This document shows, one piece after another, positions 1-5,490 of a DNA stretch of 10,937 bases. The stretch spans positions 1 to 10,937 of the forward strand of contig UQGD01000049.1 in assembly GCA_900540455.1 (NCBI GenBank). Direction: 5' to 3'. The DNA is from an uncultured Faecalibacterium sp. Its GTDB lineage: Bacteria; Bacillota; Clostridia; Oscillospirales; Ruminococcaceae. Numbering within the stretch: the stretch's first letter is position 1; every line of letters starts with the position of its first letter. The notes under the pieces were generated by a model. That model did no database searches. It had not been told where the DNA came from and saw only the letters and a program-made list of their open reading frames with translations. Both the position numbers and the translations under genes were made by a program.

Positions 1-107
1 TTGATGCCGCCGTAAGCGACGACGCAGCCGGAAACCGCACTCTCAAACTTTGCCTTCAGATCAGCGACGTAAGCCTGCTTCTCAGAAAGAATCTTTGCAC
101 TGGGCAT
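1..107 (-). CDS. rplJ: Ribosomal protein L10 (uL10), N-terminal part; cut by window edge
   Basis: Only the first 35 codons are inside the window; the gene continues beyond position 1. The visible start reads MPSAKILSEKQAYVADLK, followed by a VVAYGGI-like strand. This is the usual L10 N-terminus, which binds 23S rRNA at the stalk base; L10 carries the L7/L12 dimers that recruit translation factors. The ATG at 107 is preceded by GAGGTG about 7 nt upstream. It lies downstream of rplA in the standard Firmicutes order (rplK-rplA-rplJ-rplL), but has its own promoter and an L10-type leader with attenuator. Assignment is secure from the N-terminus, leader and position together; the rest of the protein cannot be judged. 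Confidence 0.93.
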   Translation of the reverse strand, partial: MPSAKILSEKQAYVADLKAKFESAVSGCVVAYGGI

Positions 108-278
108 TCGGTTTCACCTCGTTTCAAAACTCGTATCTCGGACAATCCTGGAACCGATGAAAAAAGCCTCTGTCCCACCAAAAGGCCGAGACAGAGGCAT
201 AAAGCAACTTTACGCACGTTTCTCGGCAGGCGGATACTCTTTACACTGGACTCCAGCGCCTGCTGTCTTAAAAACAGC
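108..278 (-). promoter_or_regulatory. L10 leader (autoregulatory rplJ 5' UTR)
   Basis: This is the untranslated leader between the rplJ promoter and start codon. In the RNA sense it contains AAGACAGCAGGCG, a variable hairpin, then CGCCTGCCGAGAAA; CAGGCG (262-257) pairs with CGCCTG (232-227). This matches my recollection of the Firmicutes L10 leader, where the L10(L12)4 complex binds a kink-turn-containing element. A 7-bp alternative pairing, GCCGAGA (227-221) with TCTCGGC (191-185), invades the loop and edge of the downstream terminator stem and could act as antiterminator. From family knowledge, L10-L12 binding is expected to favour termination and lower rplJ-rplL expression. The start site near 278 is inferred from the -10 box. 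Confidence 0.82.
160..198 (-). terminator. Attenuator terminator in the rplJ leader
   Basis: In the RNA sense, GCCTCTGTC (198-190) pairs perfectly with GACAGAGGC (174-166) across a 15-nt loop, followed by six T (165-160). It lies about 50 nt upstream of the rplJ start, so it acts as an attenuator rather than an operon end. Confidence 0.85.
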
Positions 279-284
279 ACATTT

Positions 285-313
285 ATTGTACCGCAAACGT
301 GCGGTGTTGTCAA
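285..313 (-). promoter_or_regulatory. Sigma-A promoter of rplJ
   Basis: On the minus strand, TTGACA (313-308) and TACAAT (290-285) are separated by exactly 17 bp. The -35 is perfect and the -10 matches 5 of 6. It lies between the rplA stop and the L10 leader, so rplJ can be transcribed independently of rplKA. Confidence 0.88.
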
Positions 314-317
314 GTGT

Positions 318-340
318 TTTTTTGCTTTTTCAGCAAAAAA
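318..340 (-). other. A/T-rich hairpin after rplA, possible weak terminator
   Basis: Nine-base arms (318-326 and 332-340; TTTTTTGCT/AGCAAAAAA) flank a 5-nt loop just after the rplA stop and just before the rplJ -35 box. No T-run follows the stem on the minus strand, so it is not a classical terminator. Partial readthrough from rplA into rplJ is plausible. Confidence 0.4.
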
Positions 341-341
341 C

Positions 342-1034
342 TTAGACGCCGTACTTCAGGGTGTTCAGACGGATGCCAGGGCCCATGGTGGTGGCGATGG
401 TAGCGCTCTTGAAGTAGGTGCCCTTCGCAGCGGCGGGCTTAGCCTTTGCGATGGCGCTCATGACGGTGTCCAGGTTGGTGAACAGCTTCTCTGCACCGAA
501 GGAAGCCTTGCCCACCGGCACATGGATGATGTTCTGCTTGTCCAGGCGGTACTCGATCTTACCAGCCTTAGCCTCGCTGACAGCCTTGCCCAGGTCAGGA
601 GCAACAGTGCCAGCCTTGGGGTTGGGCATCAGGCCACGGGGGCCCAGGACCTTACCCAGACGGCCAACGCGGCCCATCATGTCCGGGGTGGTGACGACGA
701 CGTCAAAGTCCATGAAGCCGCCGGCAATGCGTGCGATCAGCTCGTCATCGCCCACGATGTCAGCGCCAGCTGCCTCAGCAGCAGCGGCAGCAGCGCCCTT
801 GGCAATGGCGCAGACACGGACGGTCTTGCCGGTGCCGTTGGGCAGCACGACAGCGCCGCGGACCTGCTGGTCAGCGTGACGGCCGTCAACGCCCAGGCGG
901 ACGTGCAGCTCCACAGTCTCATCGAACTTAGCGGAAGCGGTCTTGCAGGCCAGCTCCAGCGCCTCGGTCACATCGTACAGCTTGGAAGAATCGATCTGCT
1001 TTGCAGCATCGACATAGTGCTTGCCATGTTTCAT
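342..1034 (-). CDS. rplA: Ribosomal protein L1 (uL1)
   Basis: The 230-residue product has the standard length of bacterial L1, which forms the mobile L1 stalk on 23S rRNA near the E site and also represses its own operon. Visible family marks are the MKHGKHY start, the VRLGVDGRHADQQVRG stretch (about 45-60), the LPNGTGK loop (64-70) and the L1 signature GPRGLMPNPKAGTV (131-144). An Ala-rich stretch at 81-90 lies in domain II. The ATG at 1034 has AGGAGG 7-8 nt upstream. It sits 57 nt downstream of rplK, and that gap holds a hairpin resembling an L1 mRNA target. Very sure. Confidence 0.97.
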   Translation of the reverse strand: MKHGKHYVDAAKQIDSSKLYDVTEALELACKTASAKFDETVELHVRLGVDGRHADQQVRGAVVLPNGTGKTVRVCAIAKGAAAAAAEAAGADIVGDDELIARIAGGFMDFDVVVTTPDMMGRVGRLGKVLGPRGLMPNPKAGTVAPDLGKAVSEAKAGKIEYRLDKQNIIHVPVGKASFGAEKLFTNLDTVMSAIAKAKPAAAKGTYFKSATIATTMGPGIRLNTLKYGV

Positions 1035-1049
1035 TGTATATCCTCCTAT

Positions 1050-1081
1050 GTGGTCTTGCGGGCAGTGTTATGCCCTCCCAC
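1050..1081 (-). promoter_or_regulatory. Probable L1-binding autoregulatory hairpin between rplK and rplA
   Basis: In the RNA sense, GTGG (1081-1078) pairs with CCAC (1053-1050), and GGGCA (1075-1071) with TGCCC (1064-1060). They are separated by an asymmetric internal loop (GA on the 5' side, GCAAGA on the 3' side). The hairpin ends just before the rplA Shine-Dalgarno AGGAGG. Two short helices joined by an asymmetric purine-rich loop is the arrangement known for L1 mRNA targets that mimic the 23S site. The structure is seen; L1 binding and translational repression are inferred. Confidence 0.55.
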
Positions 1082-1091
1082 TGTTTGTGTC

Positions 1092-1517
1092 TCAGCCCTC
1101 GACGGTGACGCCCATGCTGCGGCAGGTGCCACGGACCATGCTGCATGCAGCCTCCAGAGAAGCGGCATTCAGGTCGGGCATCTTGGTCTTAGCGATCTCC
1201 TCCACCTGAGCGGCGGTCAGAGAAGCAACCTTGTCCTTGTTGGGCTTGCCGGAAGCGGTGTTGATGCCAGCGGCCTTCTTGATCAGAACAGCTGCCGGAG
1301 GAGTCTTGGTGATGAAGCTGAAGGAGCGGTCAGCGTACACGGTGATGACGACGGGGATCACGTAGCCCATCTGGTTCTTGGTACGCTCGTTGAACTCCTT
1401 GGTGAAGGCCATGATGTTGACGCCCTTCTGGCCCAGAGCAGGACCAACAGGAGGAGCCGGAGTCGCCTTGCCGGCCTCGATTTGCAGCTTGATGTAGCCA
1501 GTAACTTTCTGTGCCAT
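1092..1517 (-). CDS. rplK: Ribosomal protein L11 (uL11)
   Basis: The product is 141 residues, the usual L11 length, starting MAQKVTGYIKLQIEAGKATP. L11 binds the GTPase-associated centre of 23S rRNA with the L10 stalk base. Visible marks are the proline-rich N-domain segment PPVGPALGQKGVNI (22-35), the KTPPAAVLIKKAAG segment (71-84) and the C-terminal L11 signature around MVRGTCRSMGVTV (127-139). The open frame extends upstream, but the ATG at 1517 is chosen because it gives the family N-terminus and has GGAGGTG about 8 nt upstream; the extension has no family similarity. It is followed by rplA after 57 nt. Confidence 0.97.
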   Translation of the reverse strand: MAQKVTGYIKLQIEAGKATPAPPVGPALGQKGVNIMAFTKEFNERTKNQMGYVIPVVITVYADRSFSFITKTPPAAVLIKKAAGINTASGKPNKDKVASLTAAQVEEIAKTKMPDLNAASLEAACSMVRGTCRSMGVTVEG

Positions 1518-1566
1518 GATAAATGCACCTCCAAAAATCTGTGGTGAGTTGCGGCGCTGTCTGCCA

Positions 1567-1622
1567 GCGCCTCCCACGAGCAGGCGCACACTGCGTCCGC
1601 TCTATAAGAACCGCACTGCGGT
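1567..1622 (-). other. Hairpins in the nusG-rplK spacer
   Basis: The 137-nt gap between nusG and rplK contains two inverted repeats: gcgcct/aggcgc (1567-1572 and 1582-1587, loop 9) and accgc/gcggt (1610-1614 and 1618-1622, loop 3). On the minus strand the latter is followed by TCTTATAG, a poor U-tract. They may tune the nusG-to-rplK transition as a leaky attenuator. No convincing promoter is seen here. Confidence 0.35.
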
Positions 1623-1654
1623 CTTACCTTGGTAAACGGGTTTGTGCCGGTTGG

Positions 1655-2185
1655 TTACGGCAGCTCGACCTGGGCGATATCCACCTCTGCGGGGGTCTCC
1701 CGGCCGAACATGTTGACCTTGAGCTTGACTTTGAAGCTCTCGGTATCGATGGCCTCCACAAGGCCCATAAAGCCTTCCAGAGGGCCGGCAGTGATCTGCA
1801 CATTGTCGCCGACCTTGAAGTCCACGGCCAGCGGCGCTGCCTTCTCCACGCCCATCTTCTCCACTTCCTCGGGGGAAAGGGGCACGGGCTTGGATGCAGG
1901 ACCAACGAAACCGGTGCAGCCGCGCGTATTGCGCACCACATACCAAGTGTCGTCGTTCATGATCATCTTGACCAGGACGTAGCCGGGGAAGAGCTTGCGC
2001 TCTACCATGTGCTCCTTGCCGTCCTTGATCTCAGGCACCATCTCCGTCGGCACCTTGATGTCGCAGATCAGATCCTGCAGACGGCGGTTATCCACCATGG
2101 TCTGAAGGTCCGTCGCTACCTTGTTCTCATAGCCGGAATAAGTGTGTACGACGTACCAGAGCGCCTCGTTGGACTGTTCTTCCAT
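1655..2185 (-). CDS. nusG: Transcription elongation/termination factor NusG
   Basis: The 176-residue protein fits bacterial NusG, which binds RNA polymerase, affects pausing and Rho action, and couples to ribosomal protein S10. The NGN domain spans about 9-98, with WYVVHTYSGYENKV (10-23) and FPGYVLVKM (66-74). The KOW domain spans about 123-176, with FKVGDNVQITAGPLEGF (123-139) and NMFGRETPAEVD (158-169). Residues N86-T87 align with the Asn-Thr pair that lets Bacillus NusG contact non-template DNA and stimulate pausing. The ATG at 2185 has GGAGGT at good spacing. It lies 27 nt after secE, as in most bacteria, and is likely co-transcribed from the rpmG promoter. Confidence 0.97.
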   Translation of the reverse strand: MEEQSNEALWYVVHTYSGYENKVATDLQTMVDNRRLQDLICDIKVPTEMVPEIKDGKEHMVERKLFPGYVLVKMIMNDDTWYVVRNTRGCTGFVGPASKPVPLSPEEVEKMGVEKAAPLAVDFKVGDNVQITAGPLEGFMGLVEAIDTESFKVKLKVNMFGRETPAEVDIAQVELP

Positions 2186-2212
2186 TTTGGTGTACCTCCG
2201 TTCAAGAAATCA

Positions 2213-2464
2213 TCATGCGCCGATGATCAGGCTCAGAACGCCGCCAAAGGCGGTGTCCAGCAGGATCATCACGACGGCAGCGATCGCCACGCCGACGAGC
2301 ACGACGCCGGTGCTGGATTTGACGTCTGCCTTAGAGGGCCAGACGACCTTTTTCAGCTCGCTTTTCGCGTCGCGGAAGAACTTTGCCACACGAAAGACAA
2401 AGTTCTTCACGGCAGCCTTCATTCTGGCCACAAAGCCCGGCTTTTTCTCGGTTTTGTCTGCCAT
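2213..2464 (-). CDS. secE: Preprotein translocase subunit SecE
   Basis: The 83-residue, single-span SecE is the short type usual in Gram-positives. It stabilises SecY in the SecYEG channel of the cytoplasmic membrane. A lysine-rich amphipathic N-terminal part holds the family core RVAKFFRDAKSELKKVVWPS (25-44), followed by a hydrophobic membrane helix at about 52-82. The open frame continues upstream through rpmG sequence, but the ATG at 2464 yields a normal SecE start, MADKTEKK. Its ribosome binding site (AAAGGCGG) is weaker than its neighbours'. Only 17 nt separate it from the rpmG stop, so it may depend partly on coupling. Confidence 0.95.
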   Translation of the reverse strand: MADKTEKKPGFVARMKAAVKNFVFRVAKFFRDAKSELKKVVWPSKADVKSSTGVVLVGVAIAAVVMILLDTAFGGVLSLIIGA

Positions 2465-2481
2465 TGTGCTGTCCGCCTTTC

Positions 2482-2631
2482 TTACTTGGTTTCGCGATGA
2501 ACCGTGTGCTTCTTGCAGAAACGGCAGTACTTCTTCATCTCGAGACGGTCGGGGTTGTTCTTCTTGTTCTTCGTGGTGTTGTAGTTGCGCTGCTTGCACT
2601 CGGTGCAGGCCAGAGTGATTTTAACGGTCAT
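2482..2631 (-). CDS. rpmG: Ribosomal protein L33 (bL33), zinc-ribbon type
   Basis: This 49-residue protein, MTVKITLACTECKQRNY... ending VHRETK, is a normal L33. It carries two CxxC pairs (C9/C12 and C36/C39), so it is the zinc-binding (C+) form. The NTTKNKKNNPDRLEMKKYC segment (18-36) is typical of the family. The ATG at 2631 has GGAGGTG about 8 nt upstream. It is the first gene of the minus-strand cluster, directly before secE, the usual place in Firmicutes. Zinc-independent paralogs often exist elsewhere under Zur control; nothing of that kind is in this window. Confidence 0.96.
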   Translation of the reverse strand: MTVKITLACTECKQRNYNTTKNKKNNPDRLEMKKYCRFCKKHTVHRETK

Positions 2632-2669
2632 TTGTTGACACCTCCATTATAACGGTTGTTTGGAACCTC

Positions 2670-2726
2670 CCTCTGCGCGGGTCAGGGCCGCAAAACAGGC
2701 GCACTGAATAGCCCCCGCCGCAGAGG
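2670..2726 (-). promoter_or_regulatory. Long stem in the rpmG-secE-nusG leader
   Basis: Arms cctctgcgcggg (2670-2681) and cccgccgcagagg (2714-2726) pair over 12 bp with one bulged base (2718), closing a 32-nt loop. The stem lies wholly within the predicted 5' UTR, starting just after the transcription start and ending about 40 nt before the rpmG ATG. It could be a protein-binding or mRNA-stabilising leader. No T-run follows, so it is not an intrinsic terminator. I do not recognise a named family. Confidence 0.5.
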
Positions 2727-2733
2727 TGAATCT

Positions 2734-2762
2734 ATTCTATCACGATTTTTCGCCGCCGTCAA
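2734..2762 (-). promoter_or_regulatory. Sigma-A promoter of the rpmG-secE-nusG(-rplKA) operon
   Basis: On the minus strand, TTGACG (2762-2757) and TAGAAT (2739-2734) are 17 bp apart. A- and T-runs lie upstream of the -35. The transcription start is predicted near 2727, giving a leader of about 95 nt. The sequence between here and the divergent ddl promoter (2763-2825) shows no gene. Confidence 0.8.
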
Positions 2763-2825
2763 GCCATTTTTTACGGTTTTTTTGCCGTGTTTTCTGCTTA
2801 CAGCCCCTGCCGCCCCGCATTGCGC

Positions 2826-2854
2826 TTGCATCCCGGGCATAGATATTGTATAAT
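2826..2854 (+). promoter_or_regulatory. Promoter of the ddl-murI operon
   Basis: A perfect TATAAT (2849-2854) is preceded at 17 bp by a weak -35, TTGCAT (2826-2831). The start is expected near 2861, leaving a 5' UTR of about 115 nt with a small cccc-tgc-gggg hairpin but no recognised riboswitch. Confidence 0.6.
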
Positions 2855-2975
2855 GTACCTGCTTTTGTATCAATGCATACCCCTGCGGGGGCTCGGGGCG
2901 GGTCTGGACGCGGGCCTTTGCGCCTTCACCGTACTATTTTTAGGAGAACGCCCTGGAAGAATTAAGGGAGAGATC

Positions 2976-4082
2976 ATGATGCGCAACGCTCAAAACGATA
3001 AACCCATGTGTGTCGTCGTGCTGTTTGGCGGTATGTCCAGCGAGCACGAGGTCAGCCGTGTATCCGCCGGCACTTTTGTCCGCAACCTGGACCGCACCAA
3101 GTACGAAGTGCTCACGGTCGGCATCACCAAGGAAGGCCGCTGGCTGTATACCGAGGCCAATGCCGCCCAGATGGCGGACGGCAGCTGGGAAGAACTGCCC
3201 GGCAATATGCCCTGTGTCATCAGCCCGGACCGGGCAGACCACGGCATGATCCTGTTTGCCCCCACCGGCCAGGTGGAAAAGCTGAATGTGGACGTGGTGA
3301 TCCCCGTTCTCCATGGGCTTTGGGGCGAGGATGGCACCGTACAGGGCCTGCTGGAGCTGGCAGGCATCCCGTACGTGGGCTGCGGCGTGCTGGCCAGTGC
3401 CGCCTGCATGGATAAAGCGGTGGCCAATGCGTTGTTTGAGCACAGCGGCATCCCCCATACGCTCTGGCTGTCCTGCACCCGGTGGGAAGTGGAGCAGGAC
3501 CTGGACGGCGTCTGCGCCGCAGTGGAAGCGAAGCTGGGCTGGCCGGTCTTTGTAAAACCCGCCAACGCCGGCTCCAGTGTAGGCATCTCCAAGGTATCCA
3601 GCCAGGAGCAGCTGCGAGAAGCCATCCGCCTTGCGCTGGAAAACGACAGTAAACTGGTTTTTGAGGCAGCCGTGGACGGCCAGGAAGTCGAGTGCGCCGT
3701 GATCGGCTCCGACCCTGCTGTGTCCACTCGTCCGGGCGAGATCCTGGCCGGAGCGGAGTTCTACACCTACGACGACAAGTACAAAAACGGTGTCAGCGAG
3801 ACCGTGATCCCCGCCCGTCTGCCGGAAGAAAAGCTGGACGAGGTCAAGACCTACGCTGCCATGGCTTACACGGCCCTGGGCTGTGAGGGGCTGGCCCGGT
3901 GCGATTTCTTTGTTGAAAAGGGCACCGGCCGGGTGCTGATCAACGAGATCAATACCCTGCCCGGCTTTACCGCCATCAGTATGTATCCCAAGCTGATGGA
4001 GCACGAGGGCCTGCCGGTGCCGGCTCTGCTGGACCGGCTGATCGACCTGGCTCTGGAGAGATCGGAGCGCCGGCATGGATAA
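2976..4082 (+). CDS. ddl: D-alanine--D-alanine ligase
   Basis: The 368-residue ATP-grasp enzyme joins two D-Ala for the peptidoglycan stem peptide. Visible motifs are LFGGMSSEHEVS (16-27), the Ddl signature HGLWGEDGTVQG (113-124), the ATP-grasp stretch FVKPANAGSSVGISK (192-206), and the metal/substrate site CDFFV...INEINTLPGFT (309-332). The omega-loop YDDKY (265-269) keeps the tyrosine typical of dipeptide ligases rather than D-Ala-D-Lac (VanA-type) enzymes. The open frame runs upstream to about 2787, but a start at 2976 (or 2979) is chosen because AAGGGAG lies 5-8 nt before it and the upstream part overlaps the promoter. It overlaps murI by 8 bp, indicating translational coupling. Confidence 0.95.
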   Translation: MMRNAQNDKPMCVVVLFGGMSSEHEVSRVSAGTFVRNLDRTKYEVLTVGITKEGRWLYTEANAAQMADGSWEELPGNMPCVISPDRADHGMILFAPTGQVEKLNVDVVIPVLHGLWGEDGTVQGLLELAGIPYVGCGVLASAACMDKAVANALFEHSGIPHTLWLSCTRWEVEQDLDGVCAAVEAKLGWPVFVKPANAGSSVGISKVSSQEQLREAIRLALENDSKLVFEAAVDGQEVECAVIGSDPAVSTRPGEILAGAEFYTYDDKYKNGVSETVIPARLPEEKLDEVKTYAAMAYTALGCEGLARCDFFVEKGTGRVLINEINTLPGFTAISMYPKLMEHEGLPVPALLDRLIDLALERSERRHG

Positions 4083-4899
4083 CCGCCCCATCGGTGTCTT
4101 TGACAGCGGGTTGGGCGGTCTGACCGGGGTACGGGAGCTGCGCCGCCGCCTGCCCAAGGAGGACATCATCTATTTTGGTGATACCGGCCGGGTGCCCTAC
4201 GGCAGCCGCAGCCCGGAGACTATCCTGCAGTATGCCCGGCAGGACATCGCCTTTTTGCTGTCCAAAAACGTAAAGTGCATCATGGCAGCCTGCGGCACTG
4301 TGTCCAGCATCTACCCCACTGCAGAGGCAGCGGCTCTGCCGGTGCCCTACCTGGGTGTGGTGGACGCTGCCGCCCGGGAAGCCGCCTTTGCCACCCGCAT
4401 CCGCCGTATCGGCGTGATCGGCACTGCAGCCACCATCCGCTCTCGCAGTTACGAGACCCTGCTGCGCCAGCTGGTGCCGGGGGTGGAGATCACCCCACAA
4501 GCCTGCCCGCTGTTCGTGCCCCTGGTGGAGAACGGATATGTGGACGGCAGTGCGCCGGAAAAGCAGCAGGTCTCCCGGCTGGTGATCGCTCAGTATCTGA
4601 AACCCGTGCGCCGGGCCGGGGTGGACACCCTGATTTTAGGTTGCACCCATTATCCCCTTTTGCAGGAGATGATCGGGGACTACATGGGCCGGGAAGTCGC
4701 TCTGGTGGACCCCGCCAAGGCCGCTGCCCATCACCTGGAGCGGCTGCTGGCTGAGCGGGGCCTGCGGGCCGGACGGGAGACCGGGCAGGCACATTTTTAT
4801 GTCAGCGATGTGCCGGATGGTTTTGTCCAGACCGCAGACCTGTTTTTGGGCGAGTACCGGGGCGGCCCTGTGGAGCAGATCGCCATCGGCAAATATTGA
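4075..4899 (+). CDS. murI: Glutamate racemase
   Basis: The 274-residue enzyme interconverts L- and D-glutamate to supply D-Glu for peptidoglycan. It shows the family start IGVFDSGLGGLTGVREL (6-22, D10-S11), YFGDTGRVPYG (33-43), the first catalytic cysteine in IMAACGTVSSIY (C73) and the second in LILGCTHYPLL (C190, H192). The usual ACNTA around the first cysteine is ACGTV here, so Asn is replaced by Gly; both catalytic cysteines remain. The start codon lies inside the last codons of ddl, so ddl and murI form a cell-wall pair. An Asp racemase is a less likely alternative because the C-terminal GCTHYPLL is MurI-typical. Confidence 0.92.
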   Translation: MDNRPIGVFDSGLGGLTGVRELRRRLPKEDIIYFGDTGRVPYGSRSPETILQYARQDIAFLLSKNVKCIMAACGTVSSIYPTAEAAALPVPYLGVVDAAAREAAFATRIRRIGVIGTAATIRSRSYETLLRQLVPGVEITPQACPLFVPLVENGYVDGSAPEKQQVSRLVIAQYLKPVRRAGVDTLILGCTHYPLLQEMIGDYMGREVALVDPAKAAAHHLERLLAERGLRAGRETGQAHFYVSDVPDGFVQTADLFLGEYRGGPVEQIAIGKY

Positions 4900-4968
4900 G
4901 CTGTGCGGGGGCAGCGCCTGTTTTCCGCACAGTGTTGTGAAAATTGCGACAAAAAGGATTGTAGAACC

Positions 4969-5442
4969 GTGACAAAACCATTGAAGGAAGATTTCATCAT
5001 CCGCATCAAAAGCCGGATCGATCAGCCTGCCGAGCCGGAGGTCAAGCCGGAGTATGTGGAACTGATGACCCGCGGCAGCCTGACCCGGCGGGGGGATAGC
5101 TACTATATCACCTACCGGGAGACCGAGACCACCGGCTATGAGGGCTGTGTGACCACCTTAAAGCTGGCGGAAAACGGCAGCCGGGTCGCTCTGCTGCGTT
5201 TTGGCCAGGCCAACACCCAGCTGCTGATCGAAAAAGGCCGACGCAATCTGTGCCACTACGAGACCGGCTACGGTTCTGTGACACTGGGCGTAACAGCCGA
5301 TGAGCTCCATTGCGATCTGACCGAAGAGGGCGGTTGTGCACGGTTCAGCTATCTGCTGGATGCAGACAGCGCCGAGCTGGTCAGCCGCAACCAGCTGGAA
5401 GTCACCGTGACCGCAGTGAACAAGACCCCGAACGACGAATGA
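4969..5442 (+). CDS. DUF1934 (YwiB-like) beta-barrel protein
   Basis: The 157-residue product resembles YwiB/DUF1934 proteins, small lipocalin-like beta barrels of unknown biochemical role. Seen are the N-terminal strand FIIRIKSRID (9-18), the ELMTRGSLTRRGDSYYITYRE core (31-51) and GYGSVTLGVTADEL (100-113), with alternating strands and no signal peptide or membrane helix. The frame opens at a GTG at 4903. The GTG at 4969 is preferred because AAAAGGA lies about 10 nt upstream, while the earlier codon has no ribosome binding site and adds only a non-family Cys-rich stretch. The gene directly precedes argS, as ywiB does in Bacillus, which supports the call. Confidence 0.85.
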   Translation: MTKPLKEDFIIRIKSRIDQPAEPEVKPEYVELMTRGSLTRRGDSYYITYRETETTGYEGCVTTLKLAENGSRVALLRFGQANTQLLIEKGRRNLCHYETGYGSVTLGVTADELHCDLTEEGGCARFSYLLDADSAELVSRNQLEVTVTAVNKTPNDE

Positions 5443-5490
5443 ACTATAAAAACCACCGAGTTTTTCTGACCCGAAAGGATGCTAAAGACC

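Noticed and set aside
522..1547. 341-codon plus-strand frame opposite rplA and rplK
   Set aside because: It is a shadow of ribosomal protein genes with no ribosome binding site or family.
2787..2975. Upstream extension of the ddl frame
   Set aside because: It covers the promoter and UTR; the in-frame ATG at 2853 overlaps the -10 box. Ddl similarity begins after 2976.
2940..4169. Long minus-strand frame (409 codons) opposite ddl
   Set aside because: It is a shadow of a G+C-rich gene; its product has no recognisable domain and ddl motifs are clear on the other strand.
4903..4968. N-terminal extension of the DUF1934 protein containing four cysteines
   Set aside because: The GTG at 4903 has no ribosome binding site, and family members start near the KEDFIIRIK strand; the extension is most likely untranslated spacer.
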